Assembly (NCBI GenBank): GCA_032173965.1
Contig: CM063290.1
Location: forward strand, 10,999,501-11,063,500
Length of the DNA: 64,000 bases
Source of the DNA: Sitta carolinensis
Lineage: Eukaryota > Chordata > Aves > Passeriformes > Sittidae
Reading direction: 5' to 3'
Shown: piece after piece, positions 52,043 through 59,760 of the stretch
Layout: each line of letters opens with the position of its first letter
Position numbering within the stretch: the first letter of the stretch is position 1
The notes under the pieces: generated by a model
Seen by the model: the letters and a program-made list of their open reading frames with translations, nothing else
What the model was told of the DNA's origin: nothing
Databases searched by the model: none
Program-made: the position numbers and the translations under genes

Positions 52043-55000
52043 TCATGTTTTCCCTGCAGCTTTGATACTGCTCTGTCAGTAGGGAGACCAAAGATGCAAA
52101 CACCTGCTCTCTACAAATGTATGTCCTTATTATCAACCACACAAGCCCTGGGCTTAGGGTCTAAATTTGCTATCCAGGTGGGATGCATCCAGCACCTTGT
52201 GATAGCATGGCCAGTACTCCTAGATACAGTTCCTGAGGGGCCTTGATTAGCATCCAGGACAGAGCTTATTTCCACTCCTAAGTGACTTCAGTCCCTTCTG
52301 GTCCTCAGTCCCTGCTGCAGAAGCTGAGGAACAATTTTCAAGGTGGCTCCAGTGTAGGGCCTTTCCTGCATGTCCCAGGTCTGTAGTCCCAGTCACTTGT
52401 GGGATCACAGACTCCTGCTGAACTGCAGGGAGCATAGACTCTTGAAGCTCCTCATCTTTGCTCCCCAAATTTCCTTTGAAGCAGATACATCCAGGTATTT
52501 TGGCAGTGAGAAATGGCTGTTAGAGAAGCATTAAAAAACCCCCACAGCTCTACTGGGTGCTATTTGTGTTGTAGCACATCTAGTAACAAGTGGTCAGTCT
52601 CTGTGACTCTGCAGTCTCACAAATACTCCAGATCCTTCAGAGCTGCTTGTCATCCAGGGAAATCTCTCATGAGTTCAGGCCTTGGAGCACATGAGAGATG
52701 TTTCTTTGTAAACTCAGGGACTTCACAAGCACTACAAGGAACCCCAATGTACTACTGAACCTGCCTACTGTCTCCACCACTGGCTGGGGGAAAGCATCAT
52801 GTCAAGGTGCTTCCAAGGTCTTTGGGATGACACTGGATAGAAATCCAACTCAGAAGGACATCCCACAAACTTAAACTTCCTGAAAGCTACTAGTTCTGTC
52901 CATGTAGGTAAGACTATGAGGACAGGCTGAGAGAGCTGGGGATGCTCTCCCTGGAGAAGGCTACTGGGAGACCTTTTTGTGGTCTTTCAGTGCTTAAAGG
53001 GTGCTTATAAGAAAAATGGGGACAGACATTTTTAGTAGGGCCTTTTGCAATTACCCCTTCAGGGACAAGGGGCAGTGGTTTTAAACTAAAAGAGGGTAGA
53101 TGCACACTATATTTAAGAAGGACATCTTTTACAATGAGAGTGGTAGAACAGTAGCACAAGTTGCCCAGAGCAGTGGTGGATGCCCCATCCCTGGAACCAT
53201 TCAAGGCCAGGCTGGACAAGACTGTGAGCAATCTGATCCAGTTGAACATGTCCCTGCTTATTGCAGGAAGGATGGCCTTTGAAGGTTCTTCCTGACCCAA
53301 TTTATCCAATGATTTTATGAACACTCTGTCTTCAATGTCTAGTTGTGAACAACATCACTATTTCTAATGCAGGGCTTAGGTTTAAACTAGCTTTGGCTTT
53401 ACAAAGTAAGTCTCTCCCCATCTTGATTCCAGCTCAGAGCTGCAGAGAGTATATCTCAGCTTCTGCAACATTTGCACAAAAGAGAAGCATAAAAACCCAC
53501 AGTGTAGGTGTCCTGGCTCCAGCAGGAGAGGGCATGGTGAGTTAACCCCTGTCACACAGTTCATGCTAAGGAGGGGAATTTCCTCTCATAGGACAGACCA
53601 AAGCACAGTGGGGCCCTGGCATTGACTGGTGCTGTGGTTCACAATGTTTTCAAATAAAACTTTAGGCTCTGGGGGTGTCTCCATACTCCTGCAGCTCCCA
53701 GTGAAAGGACCTGCCCACTTAATTGTGGAGATCAGTATTACACGCACCAAGTGAATGCTTATTTTTATTAGTGATGATTGCTCCTGAGTCACCTTTGACT
53801 CTTGCATTTGTTCTGTTGGTGGCCAATGGGTGAAGCATAAGCATTCATAATGGCACCATAAAAGCACTACAGTTATGAGTCTATGCACTGTTCACCCAGC
53901 TGAGCTGGGAGCTCTGAGGACATCCCAGTAAAAAGGCCCAGCCTTAAAGGCATGGGACTGAATCCTGGTGTCAAGGAACCCTTTTACCCTTAGCATTTTA
54001 TGCTTAATAAAGTTATTCCAGGGCTGCAGGGAACTACAGCCCCCCATGCCCTTAGTCAGGTACTGTATGTCATTTTTAGGAATGATACCTCACAATTCAG
54101 TGCTCCCCCTGAAACCATGTGCCCTCATTTCCCCCTCCCTCTCCTTGCAGAGGGTGGAAGAGGAGAATTGGATGCACAAAAGGTGAGATCCTACTGTGAG
54201 ATAAGGAATATTTACTGGAAACAGCAATGAGATAAGAAAATGAACATTAACAACAGCAATAGTGGTGACAGAGAGTACAAGAAGGGAACAATTCCCATGG
54301 AAAAACCCCTTGACAATTGACCATATCCACGCATTCCTTCTGCTGCACTGCAGTGGCCCAGCTGTGCTGTGTTGGGACCCTTTCTAAAAGAGACCCCCTT
54401 CCCCCACCCCTTGCAAATGTGAGGTGGTATAGAATAACTTCTGTGTCCCGGACATGCCCCCTCCTGACTACTGCAAAAACTAACCCTGTCCTGGCTGGAA
54501 CCAGGACACTGTACAAATGTGTAACAAATAGGGCTTCTTTCTTACTGTCCTCTTTATCTTTCCCACCCCAAGTAAGCTTTGATTTAAACAGGTAAAATTG
54601 CAGTCAGCTTCACTGGAGGCAGTGGAGTTCCTCATCTGCTAAGAGGTGCTTAAAAGTTCTGTTATGAGCTTTTCTACTGTGGTTGTCTATGGAGGGACAG
54701 AGCTGCTTCCCACACTCCAGAAAACTTCATTTATAAGAGAGAGCACCCAAACCTGTGTTCAGCTTTGTGAACCCATTGCAACCCTGTCATTTTGCCCAGC
54801 TTCACCTTTTTGTTTGTTTGTGTTTTAAGCACCTCTGTAATCAGCTGCCAGATCTGCAGGCAGAGGGAAGGCCCTGAGGCCAAAGCAGAGCTGTGTTAGG
54901 TTCTCATGATTTTTAAAAGATTGACTCACAAATACTCATAAATTGAGTTGACATCCCAGACCTCTCTACATCTCACTTTTGGCTGAGTTACCAGGAGAAC

Positions 55001-58000
55001 TTATGCTGATGTTTTAGTGTGTCTGATTATTTTAGGAAGTTAAATCCACCTCATGTATTTCGCTGATTTTATTGGAAGAGTTTTCCAAATAATTAATATG
55101 CCTGGGCTTTCTGAGGCATACACTGCAGTGGCCTTTGGTGTCATTGCAGCCCCAGAGCAGGGTTAGTGAGAGACATCAGCAGAGCACCCACAAGGCGAAA
55201 GGTGCGATGGTTTGGAAGGGGCCTGGGAGGTCAGAGGGAGCAGTGTGGAAGGAATTGTCTGAAGCAGGTTCCACTCACCCAGGAGCTTTACCACTGGCTT
55301 TGTTGGGGTCTTCAGGCCAGGGGTAAAGCCCAGTCCCAACTGTAAAGCAGATCTGCAAGTGCCTCAGAGACGCCTGTCATTTCATTCTATGCCACATGCG
55401 GTTTCCATTGTGGGATTCTGTCACAGCATCTGTCTGAATCAGTTGATTCATTTGAGTTTCTGTGCTCTAACCTAACATTTATCAATATGCAGCTCATGAA
55501 AAGTTCCTCATTGTTTTTTCATTGGGAAACAGCGTGGCACAAATTGGAAAAAAATATCTTCCCTTCTCATGCTGTTTGATGTTGTACAGCTGTTCCAGAG
55601 TTTTCCCTTTTCTGTATGGTTTTGCCTTTGTGTGATTTGGTCTGTGAAGTGTCAGTATTATTTTATTTTGCTTTTCAATAAAACATTTTCATTTTTGCAT
55701 TTCAGTCCTTGTGCATTTCTCATAAATACCATCTTCCCATTATGTCTGTGAAATGCTGTTAAAGATGATTGTGTGTAGTCCAAGCATCAGGATCATTTGA
55801 GGCTCCTTGGAATGTGATTTTTTCCTGTCTGTTTCATGCTGTGCCTGCAGAGGCACCGGAGCACCCAAGCAGAAACACAGTGACACACAGCATTCAGGTG
55901 TTTCACAGCAGTGGACCCTCACACACAGAAAGTCTCTCGTCTGAAGAGTGCTCACTTGGCAATCACAAGACAGAAAGATGGGAAGGCAACATAATCTCTT
56001 TGCTTTAAAGATCAAATCAGAATTTTAGGAATCTGCCCAAACCATAGAAATCAAACTCACTCTTAGGCTACTTTGCCCATCAGCTTCTAGGTTCAGTCAG
56101 CTTCATATTTTCTCATCCAAGTCACTTTCTTGCCTGTTTCCCGTGTTTGCCTGCCCACAGGTAAGTTGAGAGATAGCCCAGCACTTCCAGACCACCAGCA
56201 AAACCTGTGACAATCTATGGATTTGAGTTCTGTGGGTATGGGGTGTGTGACCATAATCCTTATAATCTGTTACATCTTTGGGGTGCATTGGGGAGACACA
56301 AGTAAACCAATAAAAATATGCTGTGTCTTTTGCAAACATTGAGTAAAGATGGAAGGTTTTTTAGTAAAAAGCAGATAACCAAGAGTATTGAATCCCTAAG
56401 CCCCTGCAGTGTTATTGCTGCCTGTCCCATCCAGTGCTGTTTCACTGGAAGGGAAGATCCTACCTGCACCTACATACTGTGAGGTGTCTACTCAGGATTT
56501 TTCCTTAGTTGGGTAAATACTGCAAACTAAACACCCCAAGGTATCCTGGTCAGCCAAGTCTAAATTAATCCCATTCTCAAAATCAAATATATCTTTGGAA
56601 ATTTGAACACCTTTCCTGCGAAAAAAAGTCACCAAAAAATGAGTCTAGAAAAGAAAAGTCACAAAAAGTGTTGCAAATTCAAAATTGATAAAACCACCAC
56701 TGTCACCTCAATCAAAACATTTCATTTCAGCAGTATCAGAGTCATTCATGTTAACTGAACCTGGGTTTTTTGAGCAGGCAGGTAGAATATGTGACCTCCC
56801 AGGGGCTGCTCCTGCTTACATTTTGCAGTGGTTCTGTGATTCCAGTTTCAAAAAGAGACCTTTCAAACCAGCAAAAGCGCTTTTTCTTTCACAAACTCTT
56901 GAAGCCTGGCTGGTTTCAAAATAGATTTCAATCAATTGTAGAAAAGTTTGAGTGAGGTCTGGACTTAGTAAATTGGAGATTGCTGCCAATTCTTTATGCC
57001 TTTGAAATAGGGTGATAAAAATATGTCATGATGGTAAGTGACAATTCTGACAGAACTGACTATCATCTACTTTTGGTTTCAATGATTTCAATGAATCAGT
57101 GTTTTCATGTGTGTGTTGGGAGTAAAAATCCCCTCAAACATTTTATACATGAAAAAAATCCCTCAAAATAATTTGATTTTAATTCCAGTATTTTGTTAAC
57201 CAAACAGTGCCCTACTTTCTCCATTAGGATATTACTATATGATCATTTTTCCTCTCTTGGTCTCCAAATAATCTAGTGACAATGAGTTTTACAGCTAGTC
57301 ATACTTTGGAAAGTATGAGGTGTAAGGTGCATCCAGAGGCAACACAGTACACCTTCTGCTGTGAGATGAGAGACAGCCAAGTGCTGTGAGAATTAAGAGG
57401 CATTGCCATTGCAGGGAAGGAACAGTATTTTTATTCATATATAAAAGACCAGTGTTCCACTGTCAGTGAGAGAGTCTCCAGCCTGAGGAATGAAGGTTTT
57501 AGCAGTGTGAAATGGAAGGGAAGCAGGAGATAGCTCTTCCCAGAAGAGCTCTTTGAAAGACATTCCTAGAGGCAGATTTTTCTCTCTGAATGTGCAAGAG
57601 TTCTTACTCTAATGATCCTTGTCCTGCTTGAACACCAACTTGTCCTTGGGTCCCCTCCCATCTCAGGCACCAGCACTTAGTAAGTGTATGTCTTTTTAAA
57701 TTTTTTTACAGTTTTATTACTCAGCTTTTGTTAAATCACCGTGTGCCACAGCAATTTAGTTCCCATCCTTTCCACTGCTCACCCTTTAGCCACTACACCT
57801 TCAATATGCTTTCTAGCACAAGCCACAGGTAGAAGTCCAAGGACATCTTCAGGTTTGCTGCTTTTCAAATCTCGTAATAAAAGACATGTTGCTCTTGCCT
57901 GGCACCATTCCAGCTAATCTTCTTGCTGAGCTTTACAACTTGCAATTAATCCAAGAAATGCTTTGAACGGCAGTATTTCCACCCCCCATGTTGCCTAGGG

Positions 58001-59212
58001 GAACTGGTGGAGGGGTTTAAGGCTGACATTTTTGCTCTCTAAATTTACAGGTTTCTACTTAAAGATGAGAGAGCATGACAGGGGGGAGGTGGGTCAGCCC
58101 CTGCAGTTTCAGCTGGGGGAGGATGACATGATTGCTTTGATCCCCTGATGCAAATAGTTGCTCAAGCTGTGGGCAGGTGGTTCCCAAACAAGACCCACCC
58201 TTTGTCAAATGCCTGCACTTCTCTGGGCATGACTGATGCTGTGCAGGGCAGAAGTCAGACCACAGTCATGGCATATCCTGGTTTCTCATTTACTGTCAGC
58301 CTTTTCAAAAAACCCACTGCACAGCAAAAATGCTGCCAGCAGGAGTGTGGGCAAGTTGAAAGTGGCTTGTGCCAGGTTTCCCTCTGTGGGAAGAGGGATC
58401 TGTTCAGGTATGCCACCAAACAGGTTCCTTAGCTTTTCTCTCCCCACTCCCTTCTCCTTGTGCACCCCAATTCCTCTGCCCTTGTACTCTTAGATACCAC
58501 TGAAGCTGTGTTCGACTTCATCCAGAGGAGCCGCAGGATGATCGTGGTCCTGAGTCCTGATTACTTGACAGAGAAGAGCATCAGCCTCCTGGAGTTCAAG
58601 CTGGGCATCATGTGCCAGAACGCCATAGCCACCAAGCTCATCGTGGTGGAGTACAGGCCACTGCAGTGCACCCACCCCAGCATCCTCCAGCTGAAGGAAT
58701 CTGTCTCCTTCGTCACCTGGAAGGGGGAGAAGTCCAAGCGCTCTGGGTCCCAGTTCTGGAAGGCGCTGCGGCTCGCCCTGCCGCTGCGCAGCCTGAGCGC
58801 CAGCGCTGGCTGGAACGAGAGCTGCTCCTCGCAGTCGGACATCAGCCTGGACCCTGTCCAGAGGAGAAGGAGCCGCTTGAAAGGGCAGCCCGACCCACGG
58901 GGTGCCACTCCTGTGACTCTCGCTCACGGAGGGACGGCCTCGGCCTCCGAGTCAAAGGCCAAACAGCGAGCCAAGCACTTCCTGACGTGCCGCTGCTGTG
59001 GGACCTACTGCAATGGCAGCAGCAGACACCAGCAGCAGGCCGTGGCTGAGCCCAGGTGGGACAGCCATCTCTGCACGCCGGGCTCGGGCAGGAACCCGGC
59101 ACAGGGGCTCCAGGGCAGGGCTCGGGCTGAGCCCCCGCCGGCACAGGGCCCTGCTCTCGCCCTCTGCCATTACAGTGACCTGTCCAACAACAATGACTTC
59201 TATGTGCTCTAA
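26663..59212 (+). CDS. IL1RAP: IL1RAP isoform b (IL-1RAcPb), alternative last exon, 691 aa
   Basis: The first nine coding exons are the same as in the membrane isoform. Exon 10 (ending 48967, phase 1) is then joined to 58494-59212 instead of 51570-52042, which keeps frame exactly (2,076 bases including stop). The protein is 691 residues, against 687 for human isoform b as I recall it. From residue 453 the sequence follows the mammalian b form: [32 protein letters not shown], then a long tail with [11 protein letters not shown], a CRCC cluster (618-621) and the ending SNNNDFY-V-L. From the literature, mammalian IL-1RAcPb is largely confined to the central nervous system. It binds IL-1 with IL-1R1 but signals differently from the common form, and it takes part in synapse organisation with PTP-delta. 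Tissue restriction in this species is inferred, not seen. Confidence 0.9.
31968..31988. repeat. Poly(T) tract, 21 bases
   Basis: An uninterrupted T homopolymer in intron 2. No flanking retroposon was recognised. Confidence 0.85.
33420..34022 (+). repeat. CR1 LINE 3' segment, about 600 bp, plus strand
   Basis: The sequence shows the long CR1 3' end in order. A 'GGAGGTAATTCTGCCCCTCT' block at about 33487 is followed by 'GGCTGAGAGAGTTGGGG' at about 33648 and 'AGGAAGAAATTCTTTGCC' at about 33819. It finishes with 'TTCCTTCCAACCCAAATGAT' and the degenerate terminal repeat at 34022. The 5' edge is approximate. It is 5'-truncated with no usable reading frame. It lies in the sense direction in intron 2. 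Confidence 0.88.
38297..38582 (+). CDS. IL1RAP: IL1RAP exon 3: Ig-like domain 1
   Basis: Encodes residues 23-117 and two bases of 118. The acceptor is GGCTGCAG|AACGC and the donor CTCAG|GTAGGT. It carries C25, C48, C115 and the [13 protein letters not shown] block characteristic of IL1RAP. The N-D-T-G-N-Y-T-C signature of the Ig fold (residues 108-115) includes two sequons. N58 (NYS) is another sequon. Disulfides by analogy with the family: C48-C115 for the core and C25-C123 (next exon) as the extra bridge. Similarity to mammalian IL1RAP is very high, and this exon alone identifies the gene. Confidence 0.95.
38583..39329 (+). other. IL1RAP: IL1RAP intron 3
   Basis: 747 bases between GTAGGT and a CACTCTTAG acceptor. 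I see nothing else in it. Confidence 0.85.
39330..39522 (+). CDS. IL1RAP: IL1RAP exon 4: end of Ig1 and first half of Ig2
   Basis: Encodes residues 118-182, ending on a codon boundary (phase 0). Begins [16 protein letters not shown], which closes Ig1 (C123, sequon N119), then the linker and the B-strand cysteine of Ig2 (C163, in ITCPDIDGF) and ends KWYL. C140 probably pairs with C184 in the next exon, as in the family. The donor is TACCTG|GTGAGA. Confidence 0.94.
39523..41243 (+). other. IL1RAP: IL1RAP intron 4
   Basis: 1,721 bases, AT-rich in its second half. No exon or recognisable transposon seen. Confidence 0.8.
41244..41409 (+). CDS. IL1RAP: IL1RAP exon 5: second half of Ig2
   Basis: Encodes residues 183-237 and one base of 238. 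The acceptor is GACTCCAG|AACTGC and the donor GGTGG|GTAAGA. It has C184 and the Ig signature KGNYTC (C215, sequon N212), then the GRTYNLTR block (sequon N227) and the KVVG linker. The stretch between C184 and the GNYTC motif differs most from the mammalian sequence as I recall it. In human IL1RAP this region lies in domain 2, so divergence here may matter for partner contacts. Confidence 0.94.
41410..42343 (+). other. IL1RAP: IL1RAP intron 5
   Basis: 934 bases, no other feature recognised. Confidence 0.8.
42344..42415 (+). CDS. IL1RAP: IL1RAP exon 6: Ig2-Ig3 linker
   Basis: A 72-base symmetric exon (phase 1 at both ends), acceptor TCTCCTGCAG|GATCTC and donor GAAGCAG|GTAAAG. It encodes residues 238-261, including SPN.A.PP and SPN.KVVYE, which match the mammalian linker. 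Because its length is a multiple of three, skipping it would keep frame. Confidence 0.93.
42416..43552 (+). other. IL1RAP: IL1RAP intron 6
   Basis: 1,137 bases. A short GATGAT/AATGAT run occurs near 42975-42997. No other feature seen. Confidence 0.8.
43553..43682 (+). CDS. IL1RAP: IL1RAP exon 7: first half of Ig3
   Basis: Encodes residues 262-304 plus two bases of 305. The acceptor is TTTGCAG|GTGATG and the donor ACAAAG|GTAACA. It contains the B-strand cysteine C269 (ILPCEVFF) and the strongly conserved [13 protein letters not shown] block that defines Ig3 of IL1RAP and its paralogues. Confidence 0.95.
43683..44602 (+). other. IL1RAP: IL1RAP intron 7
   Basis: 920 bases, no other feature recognised. 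Confidence 0.8.
44603..44751 (+). CDS. IL1RAP: IL1RAP exon 8: second half of Ig3
   Basis: Encodes residues 305-354 and one base of 355. The acceptor is TCTTGCAG|TGAAGT and the donor GTGAAAG|GTACCG. It carries the Ig signature [14 protein letters not shown] (C336, sequon N333), which pairs with C269. The donor is weaker than the others (GTACCG rather than GTAAG/GTGAG). Reading past it stays open for 173 bases, to a TAG ending at 44924. Confidence 0.94.
44752..46720 (+). other. IL1RAP: IL1RAP intron 8, 5' part, with possible soluble-isoform tail
   Basis: If the exon 8 donor is not used, the reading frame continues from K354 through a Gly/Ala/Arg-rich stretch to a stop at 44922-44924. That would give a secreted receptor lacking the transmembrane and TIR parts. 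An AATAAA at 45345-45350 could end such a message. Mammals make soluble IL1RAP from this same gene position, though with a different short tail, as I recall. Nothing else was recognised in this stretch. Confidence 0.4.
46716..47505 (-). mobile_element. Solo LTR, antisense to IL1RAP, CpG-rich core
   Basis: The LTR proper is about 46721-47500 (780 bases). On the minus strand it begins TGTTGGGGGTTGGG (complement of 47487-47500) and ends AAGTAAGACA (complement of 46721-46730), so it has TG...CA ends. Flanks are CTGTG (46716-46720) and CTCTG (47501-47505), a 5-bp target duplication with one mismatch. The middle (about 46970-47290) is GC-rich with many CpG sites. There is no internal retroviral coding sequence, so it is a solo LTR. 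I recall similar LTRs from songbird genomes, but the family name requires a repeat library. It sits in intron 8 between the last Ig exon and the transmembrane exon. Confidence 0.8.
47506..47816 (+). other. IL1RAP: IL1RAP intron 8, 3' end
   Basis: 311 bases of intron between the LTR and the acceptor TTTGTACTCAG. Nothing else recognised. Confidence 0.7.
47817..47966 (+). CDS. IL1RAP: IL1RAP exon 9: transmembrane segment
   Basis: A 150-base symmetric exon (phase 1 at both ends), residues 355-404. It gives [14 protein letters not shown], then the hydrophobic stretch [15 protein letters not shown] (membrane span about 363-385) and the juxtamembrane [12 protein letters not shown], all nearly identical to mammalian IL1RAP. 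Skipping it would keep frame and produce a soluble protein still bearing a TIR domain. The donor is CTGG|GTAAGG. Confidence 0.96.
47967..48823 (+). other. IL1RAP: IL1RAP intron 9
   Basis: 857 bases. The 3' end is rich in TGTCCC/TGTGCCC words before the CTGCCCAG acceptor. No other feature seen. Confidence 0.8.
48824..48967 (+). CDS. IL1RAP: IL1RAP exon 10: first part of the TIR domain
   Basis: A 144-base symmetric exon (phase 1 both ends), residues 405-452. It contains TIR box 1 (YDVYVSYA, 409-416), the [22 protein letters not shown] helix and box 2 with the BB loop ([11 protein letters not shown], 442-452). This is the constant half of the TIR domain. The donor GGAA|GTGAGT is the branch point for isoform choice, since it can join 51570 or 58494 with the same phase. 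Confidence 0.96.
48968..51569 (+). other. IL1RAP: IL1RAP intron 10
   Basis: 2,602 bases when spliced to exon 11a. Its acceptor is TTTCTCCCAG. No other exon or repeat recognised. Open frames on both strands are short and featureless. Confidence 0.75.
51570..52042 (+). CDS. IL1RAP: IL1RAP exon 11a: second half of TIR and C-terminus of the membrane isoform
   Basis: Phase-1 acceptor at 51569/51570, stop TAG at 52040-52042. Residues 453-554 match the mammalian protein closely: [50 protein letters not shown] and box 3 GRFWKQLQV. After M550-PVKK the sequence departs. [12 protein letters not shown] is roughly alignable, and the last 43 residues are unlike the mammalian tail, which is only about 20 residues after PVKK. 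The bases at 51912-51929 read S-L-K-N-V-stop in the +1 frame, the ending expected from mammals. A 1-base insertion or 2-base deletion just upstream therefore seems to have extended the protein by about 38 residues. The alternative is a sequence error. Confidence 0.92.
52910..53319 (+). repeat. CR1 LINE 3' end, plus strand
   Basis: CR1 blocks occur in order: ACAGGCTGAGAGAGCTGGGG at about 52921, CTCCCTGGAGAAGGCT at about 52947, GGTTTTAAACTAAAAGAGGG at about 53077, GTTGCCCAGAGCAGTGGTGG at about 53160, CAAGGCCAGGCTGGACAAG at about 53203. The end is a degenerate ATTTTATGA. It is 5'-truncated with no open frame of interest. It lies between the two alternative last exons, probably inside the 11a 3' UTR. 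Confidence 0.88.
54063..54513 (-). mobile_element. Solo LTR (441 bp), antisense, with exact CTGTA target duplication
   Basis: The LTR proper is 54068-54508. On the minus strand it begins TGTCCTGGTTCCAGCCAGGA and ends AAAAATGACA, so it has TG...CA ends. Exact 5-bp duplications CTGTA flank it at 54063-54067 and 54509-54513. The TGTCCTGGTT..AGC start is typical of avian LTRs of the ERVL group as I recall them. No internal retroviral sequence is present, so it is a solo LTR. It was inserted between the alternative last exons, probably within the 11a 3' UTR. Confidence 0.88.
55677..55682 (+). terminator. IL1RAP: Candidate polyadenylation signal for the 11a transcript
   Basis: An AATAAA hexamer preceded by a T-rich stretch and followed within 30 bases by T-rich sequence. 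This is the best-looking of three AATAAA sites downstream of the 11a stop (the others are at 53653 and 54006). 3' end reads would decide. Confidence 0.45.
55701..58493 (+). other. IL1RAP: Interval between the two alternative last exons
   Basis: For the b isoform this is intron. For the 11a isoform it is probably downstream of the transcript end. AT-rich, with no exon or clear transposon recognised. The b acceptor follows a pyrimidine-rich run (58428-58490) and reads CTCTTAG. Confidence 0.6.
58494..59212 (+). CDS. IL1RAP: IL1RAP exon 11b: second half of TIR and long tail of IL-1RAcPb
   Basis: Acceptor ACTCTTAG|ATACCA (58493/58494, phase 1), stop TAA at 59210-59212. It encodes residues 453-691. 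It is aligned in every TIR block with exon 11a: [49 protein letters not shown] (box 3 FW 540-541). The 140-residue tail has a Ser-rich [11 protein letters not shown] (562-572), a basic RRRSRLK (576-582), Cys-rich CRCC..YC (618-625) and the ending NNNDFYVL. The exon is much richer in G+C and CpG than exon 11a, most strongly at 58720-59110. It is intact, with no break, so it is under coding constraint by appearance. Confidence 0.93.
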
Positions 59213-59760
59213 CCCGTCGGCTGAAGCACTGCTGGTGCTGGGCCGGTGAAAGGAACTCACTGCGGCCTCAGGATATTTTTACCATGTCACGGCTGGCACG
59301 GTGCCGTTAAGTGTCAGTCCCATGCCTGCTTGGAGGACTGCAGCAGTATCACTGCTGCTGACCTGAGCCAGGGGCCTGCAGCCACGCACACAGCTGCAGC
59401 TGGGGGCTTCCTGCCCGAGTGCTTCTACTGAATTTAAATTGCAAAGTGGAGCTGAAAATGTGTTTCTCTGGCGTTGCTTTTCCCACAGCGTGGCTGTGTT
59501 TGCGGCAGGGCTGCTGCTTCGGTGGGTGCAGGAGGGCAGGTGCCCAGGTGGGAGGGAGCAGGGAGAAGCCGTCCTGCTGGCAGTAACCTCTGGAGAAAGG
59601 GGAGCAAGCCTGCACTTTGCAAAGGCTAAAACTTTGCTAATGAGGGTAATGGGAGCCCCTGCCACTGCAGTTATCCACTGTGGTCTAAAAGAACTTGCTC
59701 AATAGTTTTAAGACAAGCCCTTTCTCTCTAAATAAAATTGATTTCTTTAACCTTCTGTTG
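59213..59760 (+). other. IL1RAP: 3' UTR of the IL-1RAcPb transcript
   Basis: This runs from the 11b stop to about 20-25 bases past AATAAA at 59731-59736, which lies in TCTCTAAATAAAATTGATTTC with T/GT-rich sequence downstream (CTTCTGTTG). Length is about 540 bases. Mammalian b transcripts may have longer 3' UTRs, so further sites downstream are possible. Confidence 0.55.
59731..59736 (+). terminator. IL1RAP: Candidate polyadenylation signal for the 11b transcript
   Basis: The first canonical AATAAA after the 11b stop codon, followed about 15-30 bases later by a T/GT-rich element. Confidence 0.6.

Larger units (their letters stand above)
52043..55700 (+). other. IL1RAP: Probable 3' UTR of the 11a isoform
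   Basis: No acceptor or coding continuation is seen after the stop. Possible polyadenylation signals are AATAAA at 53653-53658, 54006-54011 and 55677-55682. The last looks the most convincing, lying in a T-rich context with a run of short T/GT words around it (TATTATTTTATTTTGC before, CATTTTCATTTTTGC after). If it is the main site, the 3' UTR is about 3.65 kb and includes a CR1 copy and a solo LTR. Mammalian IL1RAP transcripts also have long 3' UTRs. The end is inferred. Confidence 0.45.

Noticed and set aside
53505..53590. Another LTR start (TGTCCTGGCTCC...)
   Set aside because: It resembles the first bases of avian LTRs, but I could not find a partner end or a target duplication.
58490..58927. 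145-codon and other minus-strand open frames opposite exon 11b
   Set aside because: They are shadows of the GC-rich, constrained plus-strand IL1RAP exon.
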